DNA of 64,000 bases from Rossellomorea aquimaris (GTDB taxonomy: Bacteria > Bacillota > Bacilli > Bacillales > Bacillaceae_B): contig NZ_VTEX01000004.1 of NCBI RefSeq assembly GCF_008180865.1, positions 310,001 through 374,000 of the forward strand, read 5' to 3'. Below the pieces are notes generated by a model. The model did no database searches. It saw nothing but the letters and a program-made list of their open reading frames with translations, and had not been told where the DNA came from. The position numbers were made by a program, and so were the translations under genes. Position 1 is the first letter of the stretch, and each line of letters opens with the position of its first letter. Of this stretch, positions 23,390 to 32,301 are shown piece after piece.

Positions 23390-23670
23390 ATAAGCGAGTA
23401 GTGGTTGATTTCCGCTCCAGGTACTCGCTTTCCGCGGGGCGTGAGTTGAGCCTCCTCGGGCATTGCCCTGTGGGGTCTCAACTGTCTAGCTCCGGCGGCT
23501 AGCCCCTCGAGGTCATAAGCTAAATGGCCCAAGAAGGCAAAAAACGCCTTCCCGGTCCATTCATCTTATGCTTGTCGGAGCTGGTCGAGACGCCTCCGCT
23601 TTTAGTACTTTCCCGCTATTCCCGCAGGAGTCGAGCACCTTCCGCTCCACTCAACTTTCTAAGCATGAGT
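23390..23670. repeat. GC-rich dispersed intergenic repeat
   Basis: The gap between hrcA and hemW is filled by GC-rich sequence unlike its AT-rich surroundings. It contains TTTCCGCTCCAGGTACTCGC, CTTTCCGCGGGG and CTAGCTCCGGCGGCTAGCCC, with an internal hairpin around AAGGCGTTTTTTGCCTT. I recall similar blocks scattered between genes of many Bacillaceae; a fragment (CCGCTCCGCTTTCCGCGG) recurs at about 15229-15246. No coding frame is supported. Confidence 0.7.
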
Positions 23671-23692
23671 TACTCCCTGTAGAATACATCCA

Positions 23693-24823
23693 TTAAATTA
23701 CACCAAGGAAAGATTGAAATACTTCGTTTCCCAGAAAACGGCCCTGCTTCGTAAGTGCCACACGCTCTTCATCTACTAAAAGCAGTTCTCGTTTCTCCAT
23801 TTCCTTAATGGAGGTACCAAAGACGGACTCCACGCTGCAATCAAATTTCTGTTGGAATATGGATTTACTCACGCCATCTACCTTACGTAATCCGAGGAAC
23901 ATTTCCTCTTCCATCATTTCGGCTTTGGTGACTTCATGCTGCTGGATGGTAGGCAGGGAACCTTCTGCAATCGGGTCCATATATTTTTTCAGGGGACCGT
24001 AATTGGAATAACGTACTCCGTTTATATATCCGTGGGCACCTGCTCCTAAACCATAATATTCATTATTGTCCCAATAAACGAGATTATGTTTGCTTTCGTA
24101 TCCCCGTTTAGCAAAATTACTGATTTCATATTGATTGATCCCATATTTCTCCATCGTTTCGATCAGAATCTCGTACATAGCCGCTTCCTGATCTTGAGAA
24201 GGCAATGACAGCTTCCCTTTCCTCATCAGGTTGTAGAAGACCGTTTTCGGCTCTACTATGAGTGAATAAGCCGAGTAATGAGGAAGATCAAGATCAAGTG
24301 CTTTCTTCAATGTATCTTGAAAATCTTCCTCAGTTTGCTTAGGCAGGCTATAAATCAGATCAATGCTGATATTGGAGAATCCTACTTTCTGAGCCGTTTC
24401 CACAGACGTATACACATCTTTGCTTCTATGTGTCCGACCAATTCCTTTTAGGAGCTCATCATTGAATGACTGAACACCAAAACTCAATCGATTCACACCG
24501 TGGTCCTTTAACACTTGAAGTTTGTCTTCTGTCAAATCGCCAGGGTTTGCTTCAAATGTGAATTCCCCCTGATCAAAGGGAAGGTGATTGTTGATCGATT
24601 CACATAATACATCGAGCTGGCCCGCATTCAATGACGTCGGAGTGCCGCCACCGACAAAAATCGTATCAAGCTTGTCAGGTGACATGACTCTTCGCTTCAT
24701 TTCATCACCCAGGCTGATTAAATATTCATTTACAGGCTGTCCTTCTAAAAAGACTTTATTGAAATCACAATAGTGACAGATATGTTCACAGAAAGGTATA
24801 TGAATATAAGCTGATTTTACCAA
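23693..24823 (-). CDS. hemW: Heme chaperone HemW (radical SAM)
   Basis: HemW is a radical-SAM protein related to coproporphyrinogen III oxidase HemN that inserts heme into target proteins. The true start is most likely the TTG at 24823, which has AGGAGGG 7 bases upstream and gives 376 residues beginning with the family sequence KSAYIHIPFCEHICHYCDF; the open frame to 24910 adds an unconserved tail. The iron-sulfur cysteines are in CEHICHYC (about 11-18); GGGTPTSL near 65 binds SAM. It precedes lepA as in B. subtilis (order lepA-hemW), separated here by a terminator. Confidence 0.94.
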   Translation of the reverse strand: MVKSAYIHIPFCEHICHYCDFNKVFLEGQPVNEYLISLGDEMKRRVMSPDKLDTIFVGGGTPTSLNAGQLDVLCESINNHLPFDQGEFTFEANPGDLTEDKLQVLKDHGVNRLSFGVQSFNDELLKGIGRTHRSKDVYTSVETAQKVGFSNISIDLIYSLPKQTEEDFQDTLKKALDLDLPHYSAYSLIVEPKTVFYNLMRKGKLSLPSQDQEAAMYEILIETMEKYGINQYEISNFAKRGYESKHNLVYWDNNEYYGLGAGAHGYINGVRYSNYGPLKKYMDPIAEGSLPTIQQHEVTKAEMMEEEMFLGLRKVDGVSKSIFQQKFDCSVESVFGTSIKEMEKRELLLVDEERVALTKQGRFLGNEVFQSFLGVI

Positions 24824-24852
24824 GAATATCCCTCCTTTTGGGGCAGTCATAG

Positions 24853-24902
24853 AGAAAAGGGGGTAAGCAGTGCTTGTTTTGTACAAGCCACTTTCCCCCT
24901 TT
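24853..24902 (-). terminator. Terminator after lepA
   Basis: In minus-strand RNA AAAGGGGG pairs with CCCCCTTTT across an inner GCTTG-containing stem, ending in a U-rich run. It lies directly after the lepA stop, so hemW probably has some independent expression or depends on read-through. Confidence 0.75.
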
Positions 24903-24915
24903 ATCATCAAGACAA

Positions 24916-26748
24916 TTATTTTTTATCCGTGTCATCCATCTTCAAGACGGCCATGAAGGCTTCTTGTGGAACTTCTACATTACCTACGGACTTCATACGT
25001 TTTTTACCTTCTTTTTGTTTATCAAGAAGTTTACGTTTACGTGAAATATCTCCACCGTAACATTTTGCCAGAACGTTCTTCCGAATGGCTTTAATGGTCG
25101 ATCTTGCGACAATCTTCTGTCCGATCGCTGCCTGGACGGGTACTTCGAATTGTTGTCTCGGAATTAATTCCTTCAATTTCTCAACAATCAACTTCCCGCG
25201 TTCATAAGCGAAGTCACGATGAACGATAAAGCTAAGGGCATCGACATTTTCAGCGTTCAACAGGATATCCATCTTCACAAGCTTGGATTCCTTATATCCG
25301 ATCAGCTCATAATCAAATGAAGCGTACCCTTTCGTGTTCGATTTCAATTGATCGAAGAAGTCATACACGATTTCAGCAAGCGGGATTTCATAGACGATGT
25401 TCACTCGTGTATCATCCATATACTGCATGTCGATAAAGTTCCCGCGTTTTCCTTGGCAAAGCTCCATTACGGCACCAACGTAGTCGTTAGGAACCATGAT
25501 TGTTGCTTTAACATAAGGCTCTTCAACATGATCCACTTTTTGCGGATCAGGCATCATGGACGGGTTATCCACTTTCACTTCTTGACCATCCGTCAATTTG
25601 ACATGATAGATAACACTTGGTGCAGTCGTAATAAGGTCGATTTTGAATTCGCGCTCAATACGTTCCTGAATGATCTCCATATGAAGGAGTCCGAGGAATC
25701 CACAACGGAACCCGAACCCTAACGCTTGAGATGTTTCAGGCTCATATTGAAGTGCCGAGTCATTCAATTCAAGTTTCTCAAGTGCTTCCCTAAGATCGTT
25801 GTAGCGATTTGAATCGATTGGATATAAACCGCAATATACCATCGGGTTTAAGCGGCGGTAACCTGGTAATGCTTTTTCAGCAGGATTTTTGGCAAGAGTG
25901 ATGGTATCTCCCACCCGGGTGTCCCCAACATTCTTGATCGCTGCTGTTAAGTACCCAACATCCCCGACCGTTAATTCTTTTTGTCCCGTCGGTTTCGGAG
26001 TGAAGACACCGATTTCCGTTACTTCAAACTCTTTCCCCGTCGCCATCATACGGACTTTATCTCCGACTTTGACACTTCCTTCCATCACACGGATGTAGGC
26101 AACGACTCCTCTATATGCGTCATATAAAGAGTCAAAGATAAGGGCTTTTAGTGGGGCATCTGGATCTCCCTGCGGAGCGGGTACTTTTTCAACCACCTGC
26201 TCGAGGATCTCTTCAATCCCGATCCCTGCTTTGGCTGATGCCAGGACTGCTTCCGATGCATCCAGACCGATGACATCTTCCACTTCCTGTCGAACCCTTT
26301 CAGGATCTGCTGCAGGAAGGTCGATTTTGTTGATGACCGGCAGGATTTCCAGGTCATTATCCAAGGCAAGATACACGTTTGCCAATGTTTGCGCTTCAAT
26401 ACCTTGAGCTGCATCCACCACAAGGACGGCTCCTTCACAAGCAGCTAAACTACGAGATACTTCGTATGTAAAGTCTACGTGCCCTGGTGTATCAATCAGA
26501 TGAAAGATGTATTCTTCCCCATCCTTTGCTTGATACTTTAATTGCACAGAATTTAATTTGATTGTGATTCCACGTTCTCTCTCAAGATCCATTGAATCCA
26601 GTAATTGCTCTTTCATTTCACGCGCCGTCAGTGCTTTCGTTTTCTCCAAAATACGATCGGCAAGGGTAGATTTCCCATGATCTATATGAGCAATGATTGA
26701 AAAGTTTCTAATTCTCGATTGTCTTTCTAATTTCTCTTCACGGTTCAT
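24916..26748 (-). CDS. lepA: Elongation factor 4 (LepA)
   Basis: EF4/LepA is a ribosome-binding translational GTPase acting in initiation or back-translocation. I place the start at the ATG at 26748 (610 residues, [19 protein letters not shown]), matching the B. subtilis protein; an ATG at 26775 would add 9 residues. Motifs: P-loop AHIDHGKST near residue 18, RGITIK near 58, DTPGH near 85, NKIDLP near 140, and the LepA-specific C-terminal domain ending [15 protein letters not shown]. Confidence 0.96.
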   Translation of the reverse strand: MNREEKLERQSRIRNFSIIAHIDHGKSTLADRILEKTKALTAREMKEQLLDSMDLERERGITIKLNSVQLKYQAKDGEEYIFHLIDTPGHVDFTYEVSRSLAACEGAVLVVDAAQGIEAQTLANVYLALDNDLEILPVINKIDLPAADPERVRQEVEDVIGLDASEAVLASAKAGIGIEEILEQVVEKVPAPQGDPDAPLKALIFDSLYDAYRGVVAYIRVMEGSVKVGDKVRMMATGKEFEVTEIGVFTPKPTGQKELTVGDVGYLTAAIKNVGDTRVGDTITLAKNPAEKALPGYRRLNPMVYCGLYPIDSNRYNDLREALEKLELNDSALQYEPETSQALGFGFRCGFLGLLHMEIIQERIEREFKIDLITTAPSVIYHVKLTDGQEVKVDNPSMMPDPQKVDHVEEPYVKATIMVPNDYVGAVMELCQGKRGNFIDMQYMDDTRVNIVYEIPLAEIVYDFFDQLKSNTKGYASFDYELIGYKESKLVKMDILLNAENVDALSFIVHRDFAYERGKLIVEKLKELIPRQQFEVPVQAAIGQKIVARSTIKAIRKNVLAKCYGGDISRKRKLLDKQKEGKKRMKSVGNVEVPQEAFMAVLKMDDTDKK

Positions 26749-26894
26749 TATACGTTCAACTCCTGTTATTTCCACACATGTACACTATTTTGAATTATAG
26801 CAGTAGACTATATATTATTCAATGTAAACTAAAGGGCTATACGGGAATTGTCGATTTTAGAAAGGAATCAATCGAGTTCTTAGAGATAAATCTC

Positions 26895-26938
26895 CAAAAA
26901 AAAGAGAAGGCTGGAACATTTCCAAAAGCCCTCTCTTA
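26895..26938 (-). terminator. Terminator after yqxA
   Basis: AAGAGAGGGCT...CCTTCTCTT stem around a 3-base loop with one bulge, followed by eight U in minus-strand RNA. It overlaps the yqxA stop codon and ends the spoIIP-yqxA message. Confidence 0.88.
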
Positions 26939-27283
26939 AATTAACGAAGCAATAAAGTTCACTATTTCATTGGTGATACTTTCAATTATATTCGCCAGCG
27001 CCTTTCCGATTGAGGAAAACGCATTAAAGGCTTTCATATCCTCTAATTTCTCTTTCTTTTCGCTTAACGTTTTCGATTCTACTTCATTCCCAAGGAACGA
27101 CGCTTCCACGTTTCCTTCTCCGTCCTGACTCACTCCCACCGGCGATGTGAATTTTTGTTGTTCATGTCCCTTCATTTCCACGATGCCTTCATTCGCATAC
27201 TGCATTCCGATCAGTACCCCGATAAATAATGCAGATATAAGTAATGCACATTTAAAAAAGAATTTTGTCATTGGTTCCTTCAT
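26936..27283 (-). CDS. yqxA: YqxA family protein (DUF3679)
   Basis: A 115-residue protein in the place of B. subtilis yqxA, right after spoIIP. It has an N-terminal membrane anchor (about residues 9-27) and an otherwise hydrophilic body with an amphipathic C-terminal segment (about 92-115). The family is restricted to spore formers. The 7-base gap to spoIIP argues for co-transcription and hence mother-cell expression. No function is known. Confidence 0.85.
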   Translation of the reverse strand: MKEPMTKFFFKCALLISALFIGVLIGMQYANEGIVEMKGHEQQKFTSPVGVSQDGEGNVEASFLGNEVESKTLSEKKEKLEDMKAFNAFSSIGKALANIIESITNEIVNFIASLI

Positions 27284-27290
27284 CCTTTTA

Positions 27291-28499
27291 CTACTGACTT
27301 GAAGCAGGAGTGACAGGTGTATGATTCACCTTTTCAGCCTGCCAATAATATTCAGCGAATACTTCAGCGAAAGCCTGTGCAGATCGTTCCAATTCCTCGA
27401 ATGTATTATCGACTCCACCAAACTCCAGTAACATGGCATTGCTTGAAAGATCCTGGTTGAACTTCCCGTTGGTCCCGCTTCCCTTCTTCGCAATCACTCC
27501 ACGTGAAATCCCTTTATAGTTCGCTTCCAATAATTTATGAAGCTCTGTTGCCACCTTTAAATTCTGCTCGTAATTCGGATGCTCTTCCCCAACGACAAAT
27601 GCAAGCTTAGCATAAGATTTTCCTTTGATCGTTCCCGTCGTGACAGCCCTTCTTTGAGAATCACGATGGATATCAACGAGATACAGCAAGTCTTTATTAC
27701 TTGTCATGGCAGCCTGCACTAAAGGTCTCGACTCCTGGTAAGCAGCCCAATAATCCAATCCTTTTTTGTTTAAGGTCTGAATCACGTCGGTTTTATCTAT
27801 GCTCGTTCCGATACCCTGGTCCTCTAAGTTCCTCTTCACCATGTCCCCCACCTTGGTGACATTGACTTCTGAGTGCATGGCTGAATCGGGATTGGTCACA
27901 CCATCCAAATAAGGGAGATAGGATTCTCGGGTATGAGTGAAATAAAGATGAACGGTTTTTTTATTCCCTGTGGATAATGGAGGTGCCACATCCCCACTCT
28001 TTTGATCCGGGTCTTTAAGATTCTCAACATTCTTGAGTGGTGCCTCATTCCCTGCTTCGAGTGCTTCAGGAGGCGGGACCGACTCAATCGGCATATTCGT
28101 AAAATCCGTTCCTTCCCCTGCCACAAGGATATCCCCGTCAAAAATCGAGAATCCCGGAAGCTCTCTCCCCAGGAAACTTCGGGGATCTTCTAAGCTCACA
28201 TTGGTAGCCACCTGAAAAAGGAGGGATGACACATTCGGTAAAGCCTGCTCTTCTTCAGTTAAAATTTGATTAAAAGACCGGTTTTCTAATGCCAAGATCT
28301 TATATAATGCATCACCCTTCACATTGGAAGCCGCTTGATTCAATGAATTCGATGTAATTCTATACTCAGGGTTCAAGGAAGTGAGGATGCCCGTTATCGA
28401 AAAAATCGAGAGCAATCCTACAACGAAGATCAACATCCCTTTCAGTATCGTTGACATATTAATCGCTACTACATAATTAGGCGCTTTATACGACCTCAT
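27291..28499 (-). CDS. spoIIP: Stage II sporulation protein P (peptidoglycan hydrolase)
   Basis: SpoIIP is the amidase/endopeptidase of the SpoIID-SpoIIP-SpoIIM machine that thins septal peptidoglycan and drives engulfment in the mother cell. The 402-residue protein has one N-terminal membrane helix (about 13-34), a linker, and the extracellular SpoIIP domain from about 185 with HLYFTHTRESYLPYL (zinc-site His/Glu) and VDIHRDSQRR. In B. subtilis it lies directly after gpr and is read by sigma-E; here a 570-base spacer with its own repeats separates it from gpr. Confidence 0.95.
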   Translation of the reverse strand: MRSYKAPNYVVAINMSTILKGMLIFVVGLLSIFSITGILTSLNPEYRITSNSLNQAASNVKGDALYKILALENRSFNQILTEEEQALPNVSSLLFQVATNVSLEDPRSFLGRELPGFSIFDGDILVAGEGTDFTNMPIESVPPPEALEAGNEAPLKNVENLKDPDQKSGDVAPPLSTGNKKTVHLYFTHTRESYLPYLDGVTNPDSAMHSEVNVTKVGDMVKRNLEDQGIGTSIDKTDVIQTLNKKGLDYWAAYQESRPLVQAAMTSNKDLLYLVDIHRDSQRRAVTTGTIKGKSYAKLAFVVGEEHPNYEQNLKVATELHKLLEANYKGISRGVIAKKGSGTNGKFNQDLSSNAMLLEFGGVDNTFEELERSAQAFAEVFAEYYWQAEKVNHTPVTPASSQ

Positions 28500-28820
28500 T
28501 CTCCCACCCTTTCCTTTAATCTACTCTAGTACAACGTATGTCATTACTAGAGATAGTAGAACTATATTTAGTAGTCATTATGAGGTTATTGGTGGAAAGT
28601 TAAACGGGGGAATCTATTATTTTTAGTGGATCAGAAGTAGATGGGGGTTGGGAATTGAAAGCTGGAGTGAAATTAGATGGGTAGGAAATTTCTTTTTAAA
28701 GTGATAATCACGATTTTTGAGGCGGGGGAATAACCCCTTTTACGTAAAAATCTAATATTTTCGGTTTCAGAGGTAAAATAAGCTCCAATTTTTACAGAAA
28801 AATGCTTTCCTCTTTTTGGA

Positions 28821-28911
28821 TATCAGCGAATTTTTCATTTTATCAGCGAAATACTGATTTTATCAGCGAAATCGTCACTTTTATCAGCGAAATTTCAAAT
28901 ATATCAGCGAA
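28821..28911. repeat. Five TATCAGCGAA repeats with about 20-bp period
   Basis: TATCAGCGAA occurs at 28821, 28841, 28861, 28882 and 28902, always in the same direction, with different AT-rich spacers. The surrounding 570-base gap (28500-29069) has no supported gene; besides the repeats it holds a small hairpin near 28945 and the gpr terminator. Confidence 0.85.
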
Positions 28912-29013
28912 ACGATCATTTCTTCTAAACTTTAGAGCACACTGATTCCCGAACCGGGAGATTCGAGAGCTGACAAATTCCCTCAAGACCCGATCACTCT
29001 ATTCCCAATTCAT

Positions 29014-29052
29014 CAAAGAACGCCTCAAGGGTCAATACCTACCCCTAAGGCG
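29014..29052 (-). terminator. Terminator after gpr
   Basis: GCCTTAGGGGT pairs with ACCCTTGAGGC (one mismatch, one wobble) and is followed by GUUCUUU in minus-strand RNA. Confidence 0.75.
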
Positions 29053-29069
29053 CTGCTTTCATCTGCAAT

Positions 29070-30179
29070 CTATCTCGTCTGATATCCCGTATTCTCCTGG
29101 TCAACCGCATCATGCAGTGCAGCATTCAAGCCGCTTGCGATAAGGTTGGCCATATCTTCCATGAACACGTCGACTTCTTTAGGTGTGACCATCAGATTAT
29201 GCCCGATGGGAGCCAATACTTCATGAATCAATTTTCGTTTTTCATGATCCTCGAGTGTACCTACAATCCCCATGTAGGCTTGACGGTGTTGTTCTTCCGG
29301 AAGATCTTCTTCTGTTAATTTCCTTCTCTCACCGAAGCTCAACCCTGCCGGGGCAAGGGATCTGGATGGACGGTCCCCTTCTCTCATTTCCTTTCCAAAA
29401 TGCTTTAAAAGAAAATCAACTGTATCGCTTACGATTGTGACAGCATCAAGTACGGTCGGAACACCGATGGCAATAACCGGAACCCCTAACGTTTCCTGAT
29501 CCAATCCTTTTCGCTTGTTCCCTACTCCTGACCCAGGATGGATGCCTGTATCCGAGATCTGGATGGTTGAATTGACACGCTCAATGGAACGGGATGCCAG
29601 GGCATCGATGGCGATGATGAAGTCTGGTTTGGATTTCTCCACTACTCCGAAAATGATATCGCTCGTTTCAATACCCGTGAGCCCCATCACACCAGGTACG
29701 AGGGCACTGACCGGCCGATAGCCCTCCTCCACAGATTCCGGCTGCAGTTCAAATAGATGTCTCGTCACAATGATGTCTTCACAGACGCGGGGTCCTAATG
29801 AATCGGGGGTTACATTCCAGTTACCGAGACCAACGATTAAGCAGCTTGCATTTTTACTGATTTTTTTATTAATCAAAAATTGATTAAATTCGTTCGCAAA
29901 AACTTTTTCAACTCTTTGTTGCAGTTCTGCATCTTCCTGGCGAATTCCATGAGCCTCGATGGTTAAGTAATTACCAGGTTTTTTACCGATTTTCTCTTCT
30001 CCTTCTGGTGTAACGGTGACAAGGGAAACTTTTATCCCATCCTCTTCTTTCTCTTTAATCATGACTCCTTGAATGGATGAAGTATCTTCCGCTTTATCAG
30101 TGACGACCATTTCTCTTGCTTCAACGGCAAGATCGGTACGAATGGAATATTTACTGTAATCGATTTCTTCTTTTTTCAT
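29070..30179 (-). CDS. gpr: Germination protease GPR
   Basis: GPR is the aspartate-type protease, made as an inactive zymogen in the forespore, that degrades small acid-soluble spore proteins at germination. The 369-residue sequence begins [20 protein letters not shown]; the first 15 or so residues form the propeptide removed by self-cleavage ahead of the RTDLAVE segment. Conserved parts include [16 protein letters not shown] (about 113-128) and [10 protein letters not shown] (about 190-199), which hold the acidic active-site residues. It is divergent from rpsT, as in B. subtilis. Confidence 0.96.
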   Translation of the reverse strand: MKKEEIDYSKYSIRTDLAVEAREMVVTDKAEDTSSIQGVMIKEKEEDGIKVSLVTVTPEGEEKIGKKPGNYLTIEAHGIRQEDAELQQRVEKVFANEFNQFLINKKISKNASCLIVGLGNWNVTPDSLGPRVCEDIIVTRHLFELQPESVEEGYRPVSALVPGVMGLTGIETSDIIFGVVEKSKPDFIIAIDALASRSIERVNSTIQISDTGIHPGSGVGNKRKGLDQETLGVPVIAIGVPTVLDAVTIVSDTVDFLLKHFGKEMREGDRPSRSLAPAGLSFGERRKLTEEDLPEEQHRQAYMGIVGTLEDHEKRKLIHEVLAPIGHNLMVTPKEVDVFMEDMANLIASGLNAALHDAVDQENTGYQTR

Positions 30180-30381
30180 TTCGACTCTACCTCCAGGCTT
30201 GGGATGATATCTACTATTTTTTTATGTTTACCTTTTTCGTATGGGTTCATTCACTCGTTTAATTTCACTACATAGTATTGCAATATCACTGTTCGTTTGA
30301 TAAAATATCATTTGTTCTTATTGTTTAGGAATTTAAATCGAGTCACATAGAATCTCGATCCTTTTATAGGAGGTGACAGGA

Positions 30382-30633
30382 ATGCCAAATATCAAATCAG
30401 CTATCAAGCGTGTAAAAACTAGCAACGAGCGTAACGCTCAAAACGCTGCCGTGAAATCTACAATGCGTACTGCTATCAAGAAAGCAGAAGCTGCAGCTGC
30501 AAACAGCGCAGATAACGCTAAAGAATTAGCAACAGAAGCGGTTCGTCAATTAGACAAAGCAGCTCAAAAAGGTCTTATCCACAAAAACGCTGCGGATCGT
30601 CAAAAGTCTCGCCTTATGAAAAAAGCGAACTAA
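30382..30633 (+). CDS. rpsT: 30S ribosomal protein S20
   Basis: S20 is a primary 16S rRNA-binding protein. The 83-residue product starts [19 protein letters not shown] and is strongly basic and Ala-rich. The ATG at 30382 has a full AGGAGGTGA ribosome site at 30369-30377; the GTG nine bases earlier overlaps that site and is not the start. It is monocistronic, between gpr and holA, and ends at a strong bidirectional terminator. Confidence 0.97.
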   Translation: MPNIKSAIKRVKTSNERNAQNAAVKSTMRTAIKKAEAAAANSADNAKELATEAVRQLDKAAQKGLIHKNAADRQKSRLMKKAN

Positions 30634-30636
30634 TTG

Positions 30637-30676
30637 AAAAAAAACCACCTCGCCCATGGCCAGGTGGTTTTTCTTT
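30637..30676. terminator. Bidirectional terminator between rpsT and holA
   Basis: AAAACCACCT and AGGTGGTTTT arms around an 11-base loop, with an A run before and a T run after, serving the convergent rpsT and holA genes. Confidence 0.92.
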
Positions 30677-30693
30677 TGCTTATTATTCACTGA

Positions 30694-31722
30694 TCACATA
30701 AAGCTCTGATCATGAAGTTTAAAAAGAAACATTTCAATCATTAATTCCTTTTTGATTCTCCCTGTTTTGATTTCATAATCTCCTTGAGATAGCAATTCGA
30801 TGATATGGGCGAGTTGTTTATCGTTGAAGTGCTTTGCCTGTCCTGCTGCAAGTTTCACTCTGAAAGGGTGTACTTTTAGGTAGGAAGCAATTTTTTGCTG
30901 CCCGTAACCTCTTCGTGATAGTTCCTTCGTTCCATATATCAATCTGAACTGCCCTGCCAGGATCGATAGAATCTTCAACGGTTCTTCGTTTTGTTTGAGA
31001 AGGTCATAATAAATTCTCAATGCCTCATCGATTCTTCTGTGAACGACCTTGTCCACTAATGTGAAAATATTTTGTTCCAGGGACCGGGCTGTTAATCGTT
31101 CCACCACTTCTACGTCGATTCTGTTTGTATCGCTTGCATATAAAGAAAGTTTGTCCAGCTCCTGTGTGAGCATCATTAAATTTGTTCCAGCGAGGGTCAG
31201 TAATAGTTCAATCGCATCTTCATCTATCTGAACACTATTAGAGGCAGCACGTTCTCTTACCCAGGACTTTAATTCATGCTCGTTCAGCTTTTTGGCCTCT
31301 ACCACTTCTGCCAGTTTCTTCAAGGACTTTGTGATTTTCTTACGCTCGTCCAGTTTTTCGTAATTGGCTGTAATGACCAAAATCGTATAGGGAGCAGGAG
31401 ATTGTATGTATTGTTCCAGTCTTTTAATATTGTGCTCTACCTTCTCTTTTGTTTTTTCTGCTGTCAAAAAAACAGGGTTTTGTAGGATGACGACCCTTCT
31501 CTCCCCCATAAATGGAAAGGTTTCTGCATCTTCTATCGCCACTTCCACAGGGGTTTCCTCCAGATCATAACTGGAAAAATTAAAATCCATTTCTTCTTCT
31601 GAAAGGGCACTTGAAACAATTCTTTGTTTCGTTTCATTAATAATAAATGACTCATTTCCGTAAACTAAATACATAGCTCCAAATTGAGATTTCTCTATTT
31701 TTTTCCATATATCAATAACCAA
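30694..31722 (-). CDS. holA: DNA polymerase III subunit delta
   Basis: HolA is the clamp-loader delta subunit that opens the beta sliding clamp. The likely start is the TTG at 31722 (342 residues), which lines up with the B. subtilis YqeN N-terminus and has a GGAG site 9 bases upstream; the ATG at 31737 lacks one. The N-terminal AAA-like domain lacks a functional P-loop, as usual for delta, and contains FPFMGERRVVIL and the PAPYTILVI strand; the C-terminal collar domain includes KVHPFRVKLA. It is a single gene. Confidence 0.92.
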   Translation of the reverse strand: MVIDIWKKIEKSQFGAMYLVYGNESFIINETKQRIVSSALSEEEMDFNFSSYDLEETPVEVAIEDAETFPFMGERRVVILQNPVFLTAEKTKEKVEHNIKRLEQYIQSPAPYTILVITANYEKLDERKKITKSLKKLAEVVEAKKLNEHELKSWVRERAASNSVQIDEDAIELLLTLAGTNLMMLTQELDKLSLYASDTNRIDVEVVERLTARSLEQNIFTLVDKVVHRRIDEALRIYYDLLKQNEEPLKILSILAGQFRLIYGTKELSRRGYGQQKIASYLKVHPFRVKLAAGQAKHFNDKQLAHIIELLSQGDYEIKTGRIKKELMIEMFLFKLHDQSFM

Positions 31723-31896
31723 GTCAGCACTCTCCATTAAGTCTTTTCTCTACTCTATGGTAAAAAAGCTTTTTGGTTTTGGCAAGTGGTAAAGGGGACA
31801 TCCGTCATATGGGACACCCCCTATATCTATATTAACGTTAACGGAGAAGACCTAGGAACCATCTCCGTCAAGCGGTATTTCCTTTGTATTGATTAG

Positions 31897-31929
31897 TGTC
31901 ACCTGAGCTCGGGAAACTTATAGGTGACA
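31897..31929. repeat. Inverted repeat upstream of yqzM
   Basis: TGTCACCT and AGGTGACA are separated by 17 bases in the 295-base gap before yqzM. A second, weaker pair (GGGGACAT / GGGACACCCC) lies at about 31793-31821. No promoter stands out; the arms could form a leader hairpin. Confidence 0.5.
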
Positions 31930-32017
31930 ACTCTTGTCAGTAAAGGAAAAAGTAAAGGGAAGTATAGATTTTTCATTAGCGATGTTCTATACTAGAATAG
32001 AAATAGGAGGGGTAGTT

Positions 32018-32152
32018 GTGAACCAATTTGAAAAGAATGTACAATCAAAAAGAAATGATGCAGTAGATTCAGGCGTTGGATTTATTGTTTCTTTTGGATT
32101 CTTTGCGACAATGTTCGTTATTGCAACTGTTATTAAGTTAATCGGCTCTTAA
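32018..32152 (+). CDS. yqzM: YqzM family small membrane protein
   Basis: A 44-residue protein beginning MNQFEKNVQSKRNDAVDSG, the sequence of the YqzM family known from Bacillus. The GTG start at 32018 has AGGAGGGG 7 bases upstream. The hydrophilic N-terminus is followed by one transmembrane helix (about residues 22-42). It lies between holA and comEC as in B. subtilis. The function is unknown. Confidence 0.9.
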   Translation: MNQFEKNVQSKRNDAVDSGVGFIVSFGFFATMFVIATVIKLIGS

Positions 32153-32163
32153 TGAATATAGGA

Positions 32164-32270
32164 GGCAGACCTTACAGAATCCGGTTTCTTCAACTTCCAT
32201 ATATGGTACTGGTGTATCATACAGATGGCTTGAAGGTGCCTGACTCCTTGTGATAGGTCTGCCCCTTTTT
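32164..32270 (+). terminator. Long hairpin terminator after yqzM, with repeat-like core
   Basis: Outer arms AGGCAGACCTTA and its near complement ATAGGTCTGCC are followed by CCTTTTT. The 76-base interior contains TGGTGTATCATACAGATGGC and AAGGTGCCTGACTCC, which resemble short repeats I have seen often between genes of Bacilli, so this may be a mobile intergenic repeat that now serves as terminator. Confidence 0.65.
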
Positions 32271-32301
32271 CATTAGCGCTTAATTTGTTTTGTCATACAT
32301 C

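Noticed and set aside
28821-28911. Possible CRISPR array
   Set aside because: Repeats are only 10 bases with 10-base spacers, and no cas gene is near.
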